Assembly (NCBI GenBank): GCA_030248195.1
Contig: JASAND010005305.1
Span: 1 to 64,000 of the forward strand
DNA: 64,000 nt
DNA from: Trissonchulus latispiculum
Lineage: Eukaryota > Nematoda > Enoplea > Enoplida > Ironidae
Direction of reading: 5' to 3'
Positions 34,079-45,020 of this stretch are shown piece after piece. Position 1 is the first letter of the stretch. Every line of letters starts with the position of its first letter. Both the position numbers and the translations under genes were made by a program. The notes under the pieces are model-generated. The model did no database searches. It had not been told where the DNA came from and saw nothing but the letters and a program-made list of their open reading frames with translations.

Positions 34079-34626
34079 TTTAGTTTTGTCAGTGCTTTAT
34101 TGAAGTTAAAATGTTTTTTGCCTTTGCTCGCTTCGTTGTTTGCACCTTTTGTACGTTTTCGTTTCGTCCTGACTGTTTTAGGTTGCTCGCGTCCCGTTCC
34201 AAACTGAAGTCTCTGTCTTACTTTTCGTATCCGTTCAACCGTGTCCGTTATCGAAGGAGTGCCTTTTATTGCTTCCCAACGTTGACGATTGCCGATAAAC
34301 TCCCTTGGAACATTGCTTTCCCTTAAAGCCTCAGCAAATAATTCCCAACCCTTAGCAGGAGAAACAGTTTTGCGGTTGCGCACAAAGTCGTGAATTAGGT
34401 CAAAGATTCTAGAACCCGGCTCAGCTTTACCTTTATATTCAATTTCCCCTTTCTCGTTTACTTTAAAGTCCGGAATAGATTGTATAAAGTCAATGAGGTT
34501 TTTTCCTTTGCTTTGGAGAGTTATAGGGAGAGTAGAAACCCCTGCTGCTTTTGCCAAAGAATTTATCCCTGAAAATGCCGATGGTTGGGTGGGATCGTAA
34601 TATAATTTGGTTAGAAGGTCTTCCAT
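34063..34626 (-). pseudogene. chimeric repeat unit: integrase N-terminus fused to X
   Basis: A second, longer chimera of 187 codons. Integrase residues 1-31 are followed by X from TLPITLQ to its natural end (NKALTKLKWKTF), which overlaps the next integrase ATG. The same GTTTC junction is used as at 33,983. So a roughly 548-bp unit running from X into the integrase start has been tandemly duplicated. The open frame could be translated, but it mixes two proteins that are separate elsewhere. Confidence 0.75.
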
Positions 34627-34883
34627 TTTAGTTTTGTCAGTGCTTTATTGAAGTTAAAATGTTTTTTGCCTTTGCTCGCTTCGTTGTTTGCACCTTTTGT
34701 ACGTTTTCGTTTCGTCCTGACTGTTTTAGGTTGCTCGCGTCCCGTTCCAAACTGAAGTCTCTGTCTTACTTTTCGTATCCGTTCAACCGTGTCCGTTATC
34801 GAAGGAGTGCCTTTTATTGCTTCCCAACGTTGACGATTGCCGATAAACTCCCTTGGAACATTGCTTCCCTTAAAGCCCAGCAA
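34611..34883 (-). pseudogene. X gene, C-terminal half, partial copy
   Basis: A further partial X copy (SNVPREFIGNRQRW to the natural C-terminus). Its upstream edge shows single-base deletions relative to the other copies (near 34,866 and 34,878) and then runs into G-rich filler at 34,900-35,020. These small indels beside homopolymers look like assembly or read errors, or a decayed breakpoint. Confidence 0.7.
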
Positions 34884-35030
34884 ATAATTCCCACCGGAGG
34901 GGGAAAGTTTGGGTGGGAAGGGGAATTGGAAGATTTAGAACGGGATAACTGTATTTAGGGAGGATGATGATAGTGGGTTGGGTGGGGGGGGGGAATAAAA
35001 GGGGGGGGGTGGGAAATTTTTTTATTGAAG
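34884..35030. other. G-homopolymer-rich breakpoint sequence
   Basis: It contains runs of 8-10 G (for example near 34,985 and 35,005) unlike the rest of the window, at the boundary between two X copies. It is either a recombination scar or an assembly artefact. Confidence 0.6.
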
Positions 35031-35663
35031 TTAAAATGTTTTTTCCTTTGCTCTTCTTTTTCCTTTTCGTTTTCGTTTCGTCCTGACTGTTTTAGGTTGC
35101 TCGCGTCCCGTTCCAAACTGAAGTCTCTGTCTTACTTTTCGTATCCGTTCAACCGTGTCCGTTATCGAAGGAGTGCCTTTTATTGCTTCCCAACGTTGAC
35201 GATTGCCGATAAACTCCCTTGGAACATTGCTTTCCCTTAAAGCCTCAGCAAATAATTCCCAACCCTTAGCAGGAGAAACAGTTTTGCGGTTGCGCACAAA
35301 GTCGTGAATTAGGTCAAAGATTCTAGAACCCGGCTCAGCTTTACCTTTATATTCAATTTCCCCTTTCTCGTTTACTTTAAAGTCCGGAATAGATTGTATA
35401 AAGTCAATGAGGTTTTTTCCTTTGCTTTGGAGAGTTATAGGGAGAGTTGAAACAATGTCGGGAAGAGGCTTTGGTTCCGTAGTGGTTATGTCTAATTTAT
35501 AGGGCTTTTCCTTTAAAAATCTTCTTCTGTAATTAGCCTGCTGGTACTTTTTCAGCTTTGTATCTGCTGAGTCTTTACTTTTTAACTTTTGAACTACATC
35601 CTTTTCAAGAACGTCCTGGTGCTGATCAAACTCTTCTGGCTTTACTAGGATCGAATACTCCAT
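35031..35663 (-). CDS. conserved Polinton protein X (210 aa), C-terminus altered
   Basis: The only copy with the N-terminus (MEYSILVKPEEFDQ). Residues 30-75 are charged and Lys-rich. The conserved core follows: TLPITLQSKGKNLIDFI (about 72-88), EYKGKAEPGSRIFDLIHDFV (about 101-120) and SNVPREFIGN. This LP...A-LL...G...LDLI/V-F pattern also occurs in element 2 (59,102-59,551), where it sits at the same place after the hydrophobic-tail protein. It is a common uncharacterised Polinton gene; function unknown, possibly a virion or DNA-associated protein given its basic tail. Its last residues (KGKRRAKEKTF) differ from the natural end kept in the downstream partial copies. The start ATG overlaps the previous stop (TAATG). 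Confidence 0.75.
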   Translation of the reverse strand: MEYSILVKPEEFDQHQDVLEKDVVQKLKSKDSADTKLKKYQQANYRRRFLKEKPYKLDITTTEPKPLPDIVSTLPITLQSKGKNLIDFIQSIPDFKVNEKGEIEYKGKAEPGSRIFDLIHDFVRNRKTVSPAKGWELFAEALRESNVPREFIGNRQRWEAIKGTPSITDTVERIRKVRQRLQFGTGREQPKTVRTKRKRKGKRRAKEKTF

Positions 35664-35998
35664 TATTTTATAAAACTGCTTGCAATACCACTGACTATTC
35701 CAATTAGTGGACCGAGGAGAGCGGGAATAAAGCCACCCTTTTGAATTATAATTTGCTTTTTGTCTTTAAGTTTTACTTTCTTATCTCTCAAAGTTCGCAA
35801 TATATTTACGTGTTTGCGTAGAGCTCTTTTGTCTGCTTCTGACAGTTCAACGTTTCCAGAAAGTACGTTCTCAATGCAGTCTAGAATCGTTCTGATTAAA
35901 CTAAGATCACTGCTTTCAATGATAGCTTCTCTCACCTTTTTGTTACAGTTACAGAGGTGTATAAGACAGGGAAGATTACTTTCAAATCGTTTAGCCAT
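35663..35998 (-). CDS. small virion-associated protein with hydrophobic C-terminus
   Basis: 111 residues. The N-terminal helical part includes a CNCNKK cluster and a region of the form L-GNVELSEADKRALRKH, then basic KKVKLKDKKQII, a GGF and a hydrophobic tail FIPALLGPLIGIVSGIASSF. The tail could insert into membranes. This helical-basic-hydrophobic layout is widespread in Polintons between ATPase and X, and a distant relative is at 59,551-59,874 in element 2. A role like the adenovirus membrane-lytic minor protein is plausible but unproven. AATAAAAAC words lie just upstream (36,003-36,080). Confidence 0.75.
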   Translation of the reverse strand: MAKRFESNLPCLIHLCNCNKKVREAIIESSDLSLIRTILDCIENVLSGNVELSEADKRALRKHVNILRTLRDKKVKLKDKKQIIIQKGGFIPALLGPLIGIVSGIASSFIK

Positions 35999-36002
35999 TT
36001 TG

Positions 36003-36085
36003 CGTTTTTATTGATTATCAGTGCTTCTTGTTTATCGCGTATTTCGCGTTTTTATTGATTCTCCCCTGTTTTTATTGATTTCGGT
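36003..36085 (-). promoter_or_regulatory. repeated AATCAATAAAAAC promoter-like motif
   Basis: Three minus-strand copies of TCAATAAAAAC sit between the ATPase stop and the ATG at 35,998: plus-strand GTTTTTATTGATT at about 36,004, 36,048 and 36,069. A related CGTTAATAAAAACG lies at 36,780-36,793, upstream of the ATPase ATG. They resemble TATA-like late promoter elements. Inference from recurrence and position. Confidence 0.5.
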
Positions 36086-36702
36086 AGGTAAACTCCGGTT
36101 CGATCGAAAATATCTGTCCTAAGCCTGTACTGCTCTGGGGTTTCTTGGTCGAGGTCAATTAAGAGATAACCGTGGGGTTTTGAGGTTGCGTGGTTGAAAG
36201 ATTCCATAAAGTAAGTTGTATTGGTCGGAAACATTTGTCGGGCTAGGTTCATTGCTGTCAGCTTATCTGCTGGATTTTTCATTAAAACTATGTATTGGCA
36301 GTTTATCCGGTTAGTTCTTTGTTTATCATAAAATAAATCCTGGGTAATGTGTACGATACTGCAGGACCAATGGTGACATCCCCGAGTGAATAGTCTAACC
36401 AGTTTAGAGTCCTTTTTAACTTCATCCATAAGATCATCAAGAATTAGTAAAATTGGTTCTGTGTTCCCCTTAAGCTGTTCCAAGTCAGGTAAACCCTCAA
36501 CAAACTCCGCATCAATTTTTTCATAGGCTGTCTGCCACTCTGTAAAACACCAGATAACTCGTTTCGGGGGCGGTTTTATCAATTTATGTGCGTTTTTAAC
36601 AAGTTTTGATACGAATGTAGTCTTTCCTGCTTTAGTCGGGGCTGAGACCATGCAGGTGAAAGGGTGCTTGAAGTAAATGAAGTCACAAGGAATACAAGTC
36701 AT
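36052..36702 (-). CDS. A32/FtsK-HerA type DNA-packaging ATPase
   Basis: 216 residues, ATG at 36,702. Walker A is APTKAGKTTF (residues 21-30); Walker B is PILLILDDLMDE (about 82-93). A later TQDLFY segment fits the sensor region, and a C-terminal KPHGYLLIDLD motif is shared with element 2 (KPFGYLMLDL). The family pumps viral DNA into preformed capsids. It is the first gene of the minus-strand virion block. The frame is intact. Confidence 0.92.
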   Translation of the reverse strand: MTCIPCDFIYFKHPFTCMVSAPTKAGKTTFVSKLVKNAHKLIKPPPKRVIWCFTEWQTAYEKIDAEFVEGLPDLEQLKGNTEPILLILDDLMDEVKKDSKLVRLFTRGCHHWSCSIVHITQDLFYDKQRTNRINCQYIVLMKNPADKLTAMNLARQMFPTNTTYFMESFNHATSKPHGYLLIDLDQETPEQYRLRTDIFDRTGVYLPKSIKTGENQ

Positions 36703-37172
36703 CGAGTTCGTTCTTTGTAAGAAATATTGCTGGAAATAACAATGATTAAACTACAAATCCTGGATCAAAGCGCTTTTTACGTTTTTATTAACGTCGCCAC
36801 ACACCTAGTAGCTGAATACCTTCCTGAAACGGATAATAATCAACTATATTGACCAACAGCTCAATTTTAGTATACACCGAAAAGTTAAAATAACTCTGTG
36901 GTTATAGCGAATAGTTGATATCCTATTCTTGAAACCTTTATCAGTCGATCGTGCTGTAAATGTAGCGAATCCATACCTCTATCTGAAATCATGTTAAACT
37001 TGCAATATTTTCAGCCAATATCTGCCTTTTTCTTACCGTAACTTTACTTTTTTTAACATTTGAAGACTTTGTAACTGGCTATTTATTCTTATCATTTAGT
37101 TCGGTACACTTTGAGTATTACAATTTAAAAGTTTTAATAACAGAGGACTCGTGCACGGTCATTGTTTTCCAG
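36703..37172. other. divergent intergenic region
   Basis: AT-rich spacer between the minus-strand ATPase gene and the plus-strand spliced gene. It carries the CGTTAATAAAAACG word (36,780) and is likely to contain promoters in both directions and perhaps a 5' exon that I could not identify. Confidence 0.4.
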
Positions 37173-38873
37173 TGCTGTTAAGTTTGTTGCTTCCCAAAGC
37201 TTCACGCAGCATAACGTGAAATTGGAGAACTTAGCTAGAATTCAGGCGCACAAGGTTGCTGTTAGGCAGGGCTCTTTGCTAAGCTATTTGGCTACTTCAA
37301 TGGAGATGAATTTTGGAAAAGACAACCTGAACGACTCATTTCTTGCCAGACTGTTGGACTCGTTTAATCTGGAGAACGGTGTGATAACTGTACCTTTGGT
37401 CCTTTGCTAGTATTATTTTATTATAAATTTGTTTGCTGCCTAATTTTTAAAAACTTAAGACTAAGCCCATCTTTGTTTTCTTTGGCATTTCTGCAGAATG
37501 ATAGTTAATATATCTTATCAAATCAATTATATATGTATAGATAGTTAATGCTTAAATAGTTAACAACAAAAGGACTCGGTTAGGCTAATTAAAACTCAAT
37601 TAGCAATTTTTAAAAATTCCAAGGAGAATGTTTCCCGTTATGTGCATGATATACGTCATATTAGAGTGCAATAACCATGGTATTATTATTTCAGATGCTA
37701 CACTCAAGGCCAACGAAAGCACTGTAGTCAATGTCAATGATGAGGAAACTTTATCTTCAGGAAAAGAGAGCCAGCCTCCAAAATCTGATAGCCTTGATAC
37801 TCCTAAGCTTCCTGAGGCAGTTTCGTGCGCTAACAACGGTAAGAAATACACAAAATTTAAAATAATTTTACGAAATTTTACAGAAAATAGCTTTTAAACG
37901 CGTTAATGCTGCAAGAAAATTGCTAAAAATAGTGTAAAAATCTGCCAAATGTATTTGTATATACCTTCCAATTGTATAAAATAACTTAACATATTCTTTA
38001 CCCGTTAACACAGTATCAGGAAGCATGCTCGTATCTTTGTGATGCTAAATACTGCGAAGAGCTGAATATTTAGAGGCTAAACTAATATATAACTTCGAAT
38101 TATAAGATTATAATGTGAAAAATAAACATTGTTTATTTTAGATGATCCATTTCTTCGTCGTTATCAGCGGGCTATGTTTTGGTTGCCGCCTTTCAAGTCT
38201 CCGACTAGGAGATTTTCGGGAGACTGTGCTACGCAGGCTCAGGATTCAAAACCGGCTACTGATTTCCTGGTCGGAGTCGAGGAAGCCTCGCAAATCCAGG
38301 GGGCGTCATCCAGCGGTGCTGGAGCTATTTTTCTGCCACAGGGTCCACCCAATCGGCCTTCTAGAAACCAGCGCAGATGCGGACTCTGCCGACGTCCTGG
38401 ACACCGAAATGCGAAAAATAGCAAGGGCTTCACGTGCCCTTTGAGACGAGAAATGTAAGAGTGATATTTTAATTTCTATTTTGGGTAAGCATGCTGTTTT
38501 CAGCTTTGTATTAAAAAGTGGGCTAGCTACAACGTGATGTTTCTGGCTTTCTGGAAACTCCGTCTACTCAACATCTATTTTATAATTGGTTGATTTCTAC
38601 CTTGTCTTAAACAAACCCTTCTGAATGTTGAAGCCAGTCATTTAACTACACGTGTGTATTTTGAAAGCAGAATGTAAAGGGGCTACGGTAGAACTACGCA
38701 GAACACCACTTTCTTTTCATTTCCCAACTATAGGTACTACAATTTTTTATAGTTTAAACTAGGGGCGCGAAAGCCTTTCAAATAAGGTATCTTTGTGTTT
38801 ATTTTTATGTTTCAGTGAATGGCGAATGAAAAATAACGATGGTTTTGGTCCTGATTATTCTTTCAGCGACTAG
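37173..38873 (+). CDS. spliced zinc-knuckle-like gene inside element 1
   Basis: Four segments join in frame at canonical sites. The first is 37,173-37,378 (acceptor TTGTTTTCCAG, donor G|GTGTGA). The second is 37,695-37,838 (acceptor TTATTTCAG, donor CG|GTAAGAAA). The third is 38,142-38,454 (acceptor GTTTATTTTAG, donor AAT|GTAAGAG). The last is 38,816-38,873 (acceptor TTTATGTTTCAG) and ends with TAG. Intron phases agree (1, 1, 2). The 5' exon is not found. The product has an N-terminal helical part, a Ser/Pro/acidic linker (SGKESQPPKSDSLDTPK), a Pro-rich region and a CGLCRRPGHRNAK...FTCP cluster like a zinc knuckle. An AATAAA lies at 39,051. Function unknown; possibly captured from a host. Confidence 0.55.
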
Positions 38874-39809
38874 TGACAGAACTGTAACAGAACTGTTGGC
38901 AAAGTTGTTGATTTTTTTGCAGGAATTGTTTCTTGTTTTGTCCTGCTGATTAAAATTGTGAAGGATTTGAGGATGCGTTAACGGAAGGGTATATATAAGG
39001 TATATCAGGTTACTGAGAGGACCCACCCAAGTTAAATTTTTCTCTGTGCAAATAAAATTCCAATATACATATGCATAGACTCTTATGTATGTCTGGTTTG
39101 TCTGTTCTGCCTCATTATACAGAGCTGTGTATATGCACTTTCAGTTCTTTTCATTCGAAGTTAAACACATATATTGGTGAGTCCACATATTTTGAGAATC
39201 AATGGCTGAAAGTAATGGCCAACTTACAAGGGGCAAAATAAGTGTGAGAGAATTTGTAGTTAAAAGTGCCTCACTAAATTCAGTGACTTGAGAAAACTGG
39301 GGGCTAATGCTAACTCATTTTTGACTGCAAGTAATAAATTCTCTTTGAAATATTCCCGGTTCCAATCGTATCAAATTATCAAATTGGAGTGGCCAGTTAG
39401 TCAGCTCTTTTGCTTGCACTAGTCTCTCAAGCCTTTGCATGTACATATATACAGCTAACACTAGTATCAGTATGTATAACTCGACACGCACAAATGTCTT
39501 AACATAAAGTCTTAAGACTAAGCAACTGCATATGCATCAGAAGACCGGACTTTATACGACTTTCAAGTCATTTGAAAAGAAGCAGCTTTGAATAATGCGT
39601 TTCCCACCTCGCAAGAACCTTTATATGTGTAGACTATTATATAGGATATTTTGTTTGGCTACAAGTAAGAGGCTGCTAGTGTATTTTTGAATGGGAAATC
39701 TAGAATGGTTAGAAAGAAATTAAATCAACTTTAGGGAATGCAGAGTAATTTGGTACTGAGCGACCTACTTAATTGATTGATGGGGACAGGTGCAGCTACT
39801 TTCGGAAAA
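38874..39809. other. 3' untranslated and intergenic region
   Basis: It holds the probable polyadenylation signal AATAAA at 39,051-39,056 for the spliced gene. No further gene is seen. Confidence 0.5.
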
Positions 39810-40585
39810 CTATATAAACGAGCAAATTCAAGGTACATTGTCAGTCTGACTCGATCCGCCGCCGCGAACAGTCGCTTTTTCTGCTCCTTTCAGCTGTATT
39901 CAAAGGCACATAAAGCTAATAAAAGCAGCTAAGTTGAGTTGATCTGTGGAGAGATAAAGAGTGAATAGCTGCTGAAACTAACAAACTTGTTAAAAACTTC
40001 TTCAAACCATTATTATTCATTTAGAAAATTATATAAACGAGGGTATCTCACTCAAGCGTTGTTGTTGACAGTCGAATTTGTTCCTCTGTGTATTTCAGCT
40101 TCCTCTTTCACTGGTTATTATAAATTGTCCTATTTGAGACTCTATTTTGTCCGTTTCATTCATTGCACATAAATTGAAAGGCAGTTTGGTGTTTGGTTTG
40201 AGTAGCTAGAAGGTTGGAAGAAAGCGTTGTGCGAAAGTAACCTTTATTTATATAAAAGTGATATTTTAGCTAATCCGTAACGAATATATAAACAGCTGAA
40301 CAGTTTTCTTGAAGTATATAAACGATAGTTCAATTTCTTTTTCAACCGTATTTCGTCTAAACAAAAAGTTATAGAAAAAGGTGAAGTACATAAAAGGGCA
40401 AATTTCATTTTAAATTATAAAGTACATAAATACAAAGTTCATAAAAGCAGGGAGATCTTACTTGGCAACGGACATATAAACCTATACATAAAAGCAGCGA
40501 ATATATATAAGCAATAAGGTACATAAAAGCGAAAAGTTAAAAGGGATTGTTGTAATAAAAGCAGGAATTTGAAAGTTAATAAAGG
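39810..40585 (+). promoter_or_regulatory. array of TATA-like boxes upstream of PolB
   Basis: About fourteen plus-strand words of the form (T/C)ATA(A/T)AA(A/C)(G/C) occur: TATATAAACG 39,811; TAATAAAAGC about 39,918; ATATAAACGA 40,031; TATAAAAGTG 40,251; ATATATAAAC about 40,285; GTATATAAAC about 40,314; TACATAAAAG about 40,388; TACATAAATA about 40,425; TTCATAAAAG about 40,440; CATATAAACC about 40,473; TACATAAAAG about 40,486; TACATAAAAG about 40,520; TAATAAAAGC about 40,556; TTAATAAAGG about 40,577. Spacing in the last 350 bp is often 20-40 bp. It may be a multi-start promoter for PolB. Functional meaning is inference. Confidence 0.55.
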
Positions 40586-40599
40586 CATTGTTTAGAAAT

Positions 40600-43500
40600 A
40601 TGTCTGCCATTTCTAATTTGAATTCTGCAATTGCAACTGGTGTTTGGAAGGGCAATCCTCAAATTACCCAGGCCCTTAGGGACCAAGCTATTTCCCTTAT
40701 AAAGTCTGAGTGGGACGGCAAAACTGTAATCGGGAACGACGAATTTTGGACGTATGCCCAAACCCTTCCACAGAACCCTCTAGTCCAATCTACTAGCACT
40801 TCCCACGTCTGCCCCACATGCAGAGATACATTTCCCAGATTGTCTGAGTTACGAAAGCACAAGGCCACCCATTCTTCTAGACCCTTATTCCATTGCCCGA
40901 AGTGTGAGAAGTCGTTTACCGAAAAACATAATATGACCCGACATTTCAAAAAATTCCACCCCAACGAAGCTCCGTCCTATGAATGCCGAAAATGCGGCTT
41001 CAAATACAGGACATATAAAGGTTTCCAGGGCCATTTGAGAACGCAACGAGAAGCCCCAAAAATCCAGGATCCGAGAACTCTTAGGCAGACCCACTTTTCC
41101 AATCTCCCAACAGAGGATGCCCCCAAATTGACTAGGAGTATTGTGAAGGATCTTCCCGAAGACCTAGCACAAATTTATAGAGAACATTGGAGCAGAATTA
41201 GAACTCGCTATTTTGTTTCTTCTGGTATTCAAAACAGATATAACTTTAGAATAGATAGTACGTCTCAGATTAAGGAACTGATTAAAGTTATTTTCAAGCT
41301 GCAAAGGTGGCAGTACAAATTTAATCTTTCATTTGGATTCGTTCTTAGGAATATCGAAGACGAGGAACTTAGGTATTACTACCCCTCCGGAAACAGCCGG
41401 TACTTCGATGAGCCTATCCACATTTCAAATGAAGGTGATCTTGGAAAAATTTTTTACGGGTTAGACCGGGGAGACATCCTTGAGTGGGTTAGGCAGCAAC
41501 GTCCAAACACCAAATGGACGGTCCTCCAAATCACTAATGTCTGCTTTTATATTAATAAACTTATCTCCTATCCTGTGGACGAAGCCAGGTATCTACCCGA
41601 TTTTGTTAAAAACAATCGAGGACTTAACGCTTTAGTCACTAATAAACATACTGGGCGAGCCTATCAAGACGAGAAATGTATATTCAGATGCTTAGCATTG
41701 GCCTTTGGAAGTGATTTAAGGTATCTAGAACAAAGAACCAATGAGTTAATTGAGCAATGGGTACAACCTGGTGAAGAGTTTAATGGGGTCTGCCTTGAGG
41801 ATCTGGATGAATTAGAAGAAAAATTTGATATATCGATTACAGTTTACGAACTAGGGCCTACAGTTGAGGAAGCGGATGAGGAACCTGAAGATCTTAACGA
41901 ACTTTTAATTCGAAATCACGAACGAGATCAACAGGCCACAGATTTGGCAGCTAAGCTTATTCGAAGGCCTTTGGGAAAACATTCTAGAAAAATGGCTGTT
42001 AATATTTATGAAAATCATTTCTCCTTTATCAAAAATCTAAATAAGTTCACACTTTCCTGGAAATGCTCCAATTGCGACAAACTGTTTCATCAACACTTTA
42101 ATTTCATGCGACATACTAAACGTTGTGAGGTTGGTATCAAGCATATTTTCCCAGGTGGAGGTGTTGGGCCTACAAAAACTATTCTACAAAAAATTAGTGA
42201 ACTAGGAATTCCGGTGCCTGAATGGTACTACCCCTTTAGAATTGCTTACGATTTCGAGTGTATGTTTAAATCAACTGATAAGAAAAGCGGTCCCAAATTG
42301 ATATACGAACAAGAACTTATTCCAGCTTCAGTATCTGTAGCCTCAAATGTGCCAGGTTACGAAGCACCAAATTGTATAATAACTACTGGGGATCCCTTCG
42401 ATTTGGTTGTCCGAATGAAGGACTACATGGAAGAAATCGCTGATAAGGCATACGAAGTTCTTAGGGAAATCTACGAGCCTACCCTTTCCGGTTTAGCTGA
42501 GCACGAAAAACTCTTAACCGAATTTGAAGAATGGCTCAAGGCTGTACCCACATTAGGATTCAATTCAGGAAAGTTTGACATGAACCTTATAAAGTCTTGT
42601 CTAATCAAAAATTTACTCCTTAATGGGCAAGAAACCAAGTATGTAGTCAAAAAGAACAATAATTATATGGCCCTCTCTACCCCCAAATTATACTTTCTCG
42701 ACATAACAAACTACCTTGCCGCTGGGACCTCCTACAAAAAATGGTTAAAGGGATTCAAAATTGAGGAACGAAAAGGAGCCTTCCCTTATGAAGCTTTCAG
42801 GTCCCTTGAATTTCTTGACCAAGGCTTCCCCCACCGTGATCTAGACTATTCCACCCTTAAACAACAGGAGATTTCAGATGAGGATTTCACAGCTGTAGTT
42901 GCAGCCTGGAGAAAATATAAATTTAAGAATATAAGGGATCAGCTAATCTGGTACAATAATTTGGATGTAGGGCCTTTCCTTCAAGCTACTGAAAAAATGG
43001 CTGACTTTTGGAAAAATATGGAGATTGATATGTTTAAAAGTGGGGCAATTTCCCTTCCTGGCCTAGCCTACAAAAGAATGATGCAAAAAATTCCAGAACA
43101 TACCATTCTTCCGCTTTGGAATAGGTTCACTCAAAATTGGCACAAATTAATTAAGGATAATATAGTTGGAGGTCCTAGTTTGGTGTTTCATAGATATCAT
43201 GAGGCCGGGGTTACGGAAATTACGAATGGTTTCAAAGTAGCTCAAATTTTTGGGTTCGATGCAAATGCCCTATACCTCTGGTGCACAATGCAGGAAATGC
43301 CCACCGGTTTGTATGCCGAATGGAAACCTACTGAAGATGGAAAATTCAAAAGGTGGCTACAAAAGGGCAGGAAAGAAGCTATGTGGCTGGAGTATATGGC
43401 AAAGGCTTTAGGGGTTCGAGTTGAGCACGCTTACAATGGTGGTCAAAAAAGGATAGGAAAATCAAAAGTTGATGGGTGGGTCTCGGAGAAGAATCTAGTC

Positions 43501-44892
43501 CTACAATTTCATGGGTGCTATTTCCACGGACATGGCTGCGAGTTGGATAGGAACCAGGACCCTGAGGATCGCACTAAGAGAAGGGAAAGAACTGAGCGGG
43601 TGTCCCAAGCAATTAAGGATGGGGGTTTCGATCTAATAGAAAAGTGGGAATGCGAATTTGATAAGGACCTCAAGGATTCCCCAGATATGCAACAATTCAT
43701 GGATGAACACTTCAATCTCCCCAAGAAACGATCTATTTTAACTTTCGCCGAACTAGTTACCCAAATTCAAGCTAATAGGTTTTTTGGATTAGTTGAGGTG
43801 GACATTGAGGTACCTGAGGAAAAGAAAGAACATTTTGCGGAGATGACCCCTATTTTCAAAAATGTAGAAATTTCAAAGGAAGATATCGGAGACCACATGA
43901 AAACTTTTTGCGAATTGAATGAGTTAATGGCACAGCCTAGAAGGGGTTTAATTGGAAGCTACTTTGGAACGAAAATTCTCCTAGCTACTCCTCTAATTAA
44001 GTGGTATCTAAAACACGGGCTAAAAATTACTAAGATATATCAGGCAATTGAGTTCAAACCTAAAGCTTGTTTCAAAGAACTTGGAGATGAAGTTACTTAT
44101 CATCGTTCTGCAGCTGATTCCGACCCGGATCTAGCACTCAAAGGGGAAATGTTCAAGCTTTTAGGAAATTCTTACTATGGTCGAACTATTACAAATCTAG
44201 AAAAACACCAGGATGTAAAATATTGCCAAAGGTCAGGGGCAAGTAGGGAGGTGAATGGGTAGAGATTTAGGAGACTAGATGATCTGGGAAATGGGGTCTA
44301 CGAGGTTCAATCAGCGAAATCTAAACTTGTTTATCGATTACCAGAATTGGTGGGGTTCTTTGTCTATCAATACGCCAAACTTAGAATGCTACAATTCTAC
44401 TATGACTGCCTGAAACACAATTTGTGGCCCGAAACTTTCCAACTTTGTCAAATGGACACCGACTCCCTCTATTTCGCCTGCACTTCCAAAAATTTAAGTG
44501 ATTGTGTCCCTATTAGAAATGAAAGTAGGTGGCAAAAGGCACTCAAGGATTTCTTTGTTCTAGACCCTAGTCAAAAAAGAATACCAGGACTATTCAAAGA
44601 AGAGTGGACGGGCGATGGCATAATAGCCCTCTGTAGTAAGACTTACCTAGCTTGGGGAAAGACAAATAAGGTCTCCCATAAAGGTGTAAGTAAAACCCTA
44701 AATAAATATGGCCCTGAAGATTTCAAAGACGTTTTAGAAACGGGAAATACAAAATCTGGAGAAAATCGGGGACTCAGGAATATAGAGAACAAAATGATGC
44801 AATACTTTCAAACTAAAGACGTCCTTCCCTATCTATACCCAAAAAGGAAAGTGCTAGCAGATGGGGTGAGTACTATGCCTTTGGATATATGA
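40600..44892 (+). pseudogene. protein-primed DNA polymerase B, one in-frame stop
   Basis: The first ATG is at 40,600. Residues 69-155 hold C2H2-type zinc fingers (HVCPTC, FHCPKC, YECRKC); another CSNC finger follows near 486. The 3'-5' exonuclease motifs are DFE (about 551), FNSGKFD (about 653) and YNNLD (about 784). Polymerase motif A is FDANALY (about 885), motif B KLLGNSYYG (about 1185) and motif C MDTDS (about 1285). A conserved FHGCYFHGHGC insertion (about 968), seen in many Polinton polymerases, resembles a Vsr-like endonuclease segment. A TAG at 44,260-44,262 interrupts the frame between motifs B and C; the frame is otherwise open to 44,892, about 1,430 codons. Without readthrough the product lacks motif C and should be inactive. 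The enzyme would copy the linear genome from a protein primer. Confidence 0.9.
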
Positions 44893-45020
44893 TTGTTGTA
44901 TATACCTATTTTATCCCAACAGTCCTCTTAAGGACTACTGTATATATTGTATATAGGAGTGCTGTGTATAAGTGCTTTAGAAAAATCAAAAAAATAAAAA
45001 AATAAAATCCCAAAAAATCA
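44893..45020. other. right subterminal region
   Basis: It contains the inverted subterminal repeat ATCCCAACAGTCCTCTTAAG (44,912-44,931) and an A-rich run, mirroring the left end. No gene. Confidence 0.7.

Noticed and set aside
36677..36716. Possible 5' exon of the spliced gene (ATG followed by 12 codons and a GTAAGA donor)
   Set aside because: It ends in phase 1, but the first recognised exon needs two preceding bases, so the frame does not join. It also overlaps the ATPase start on the other strand.
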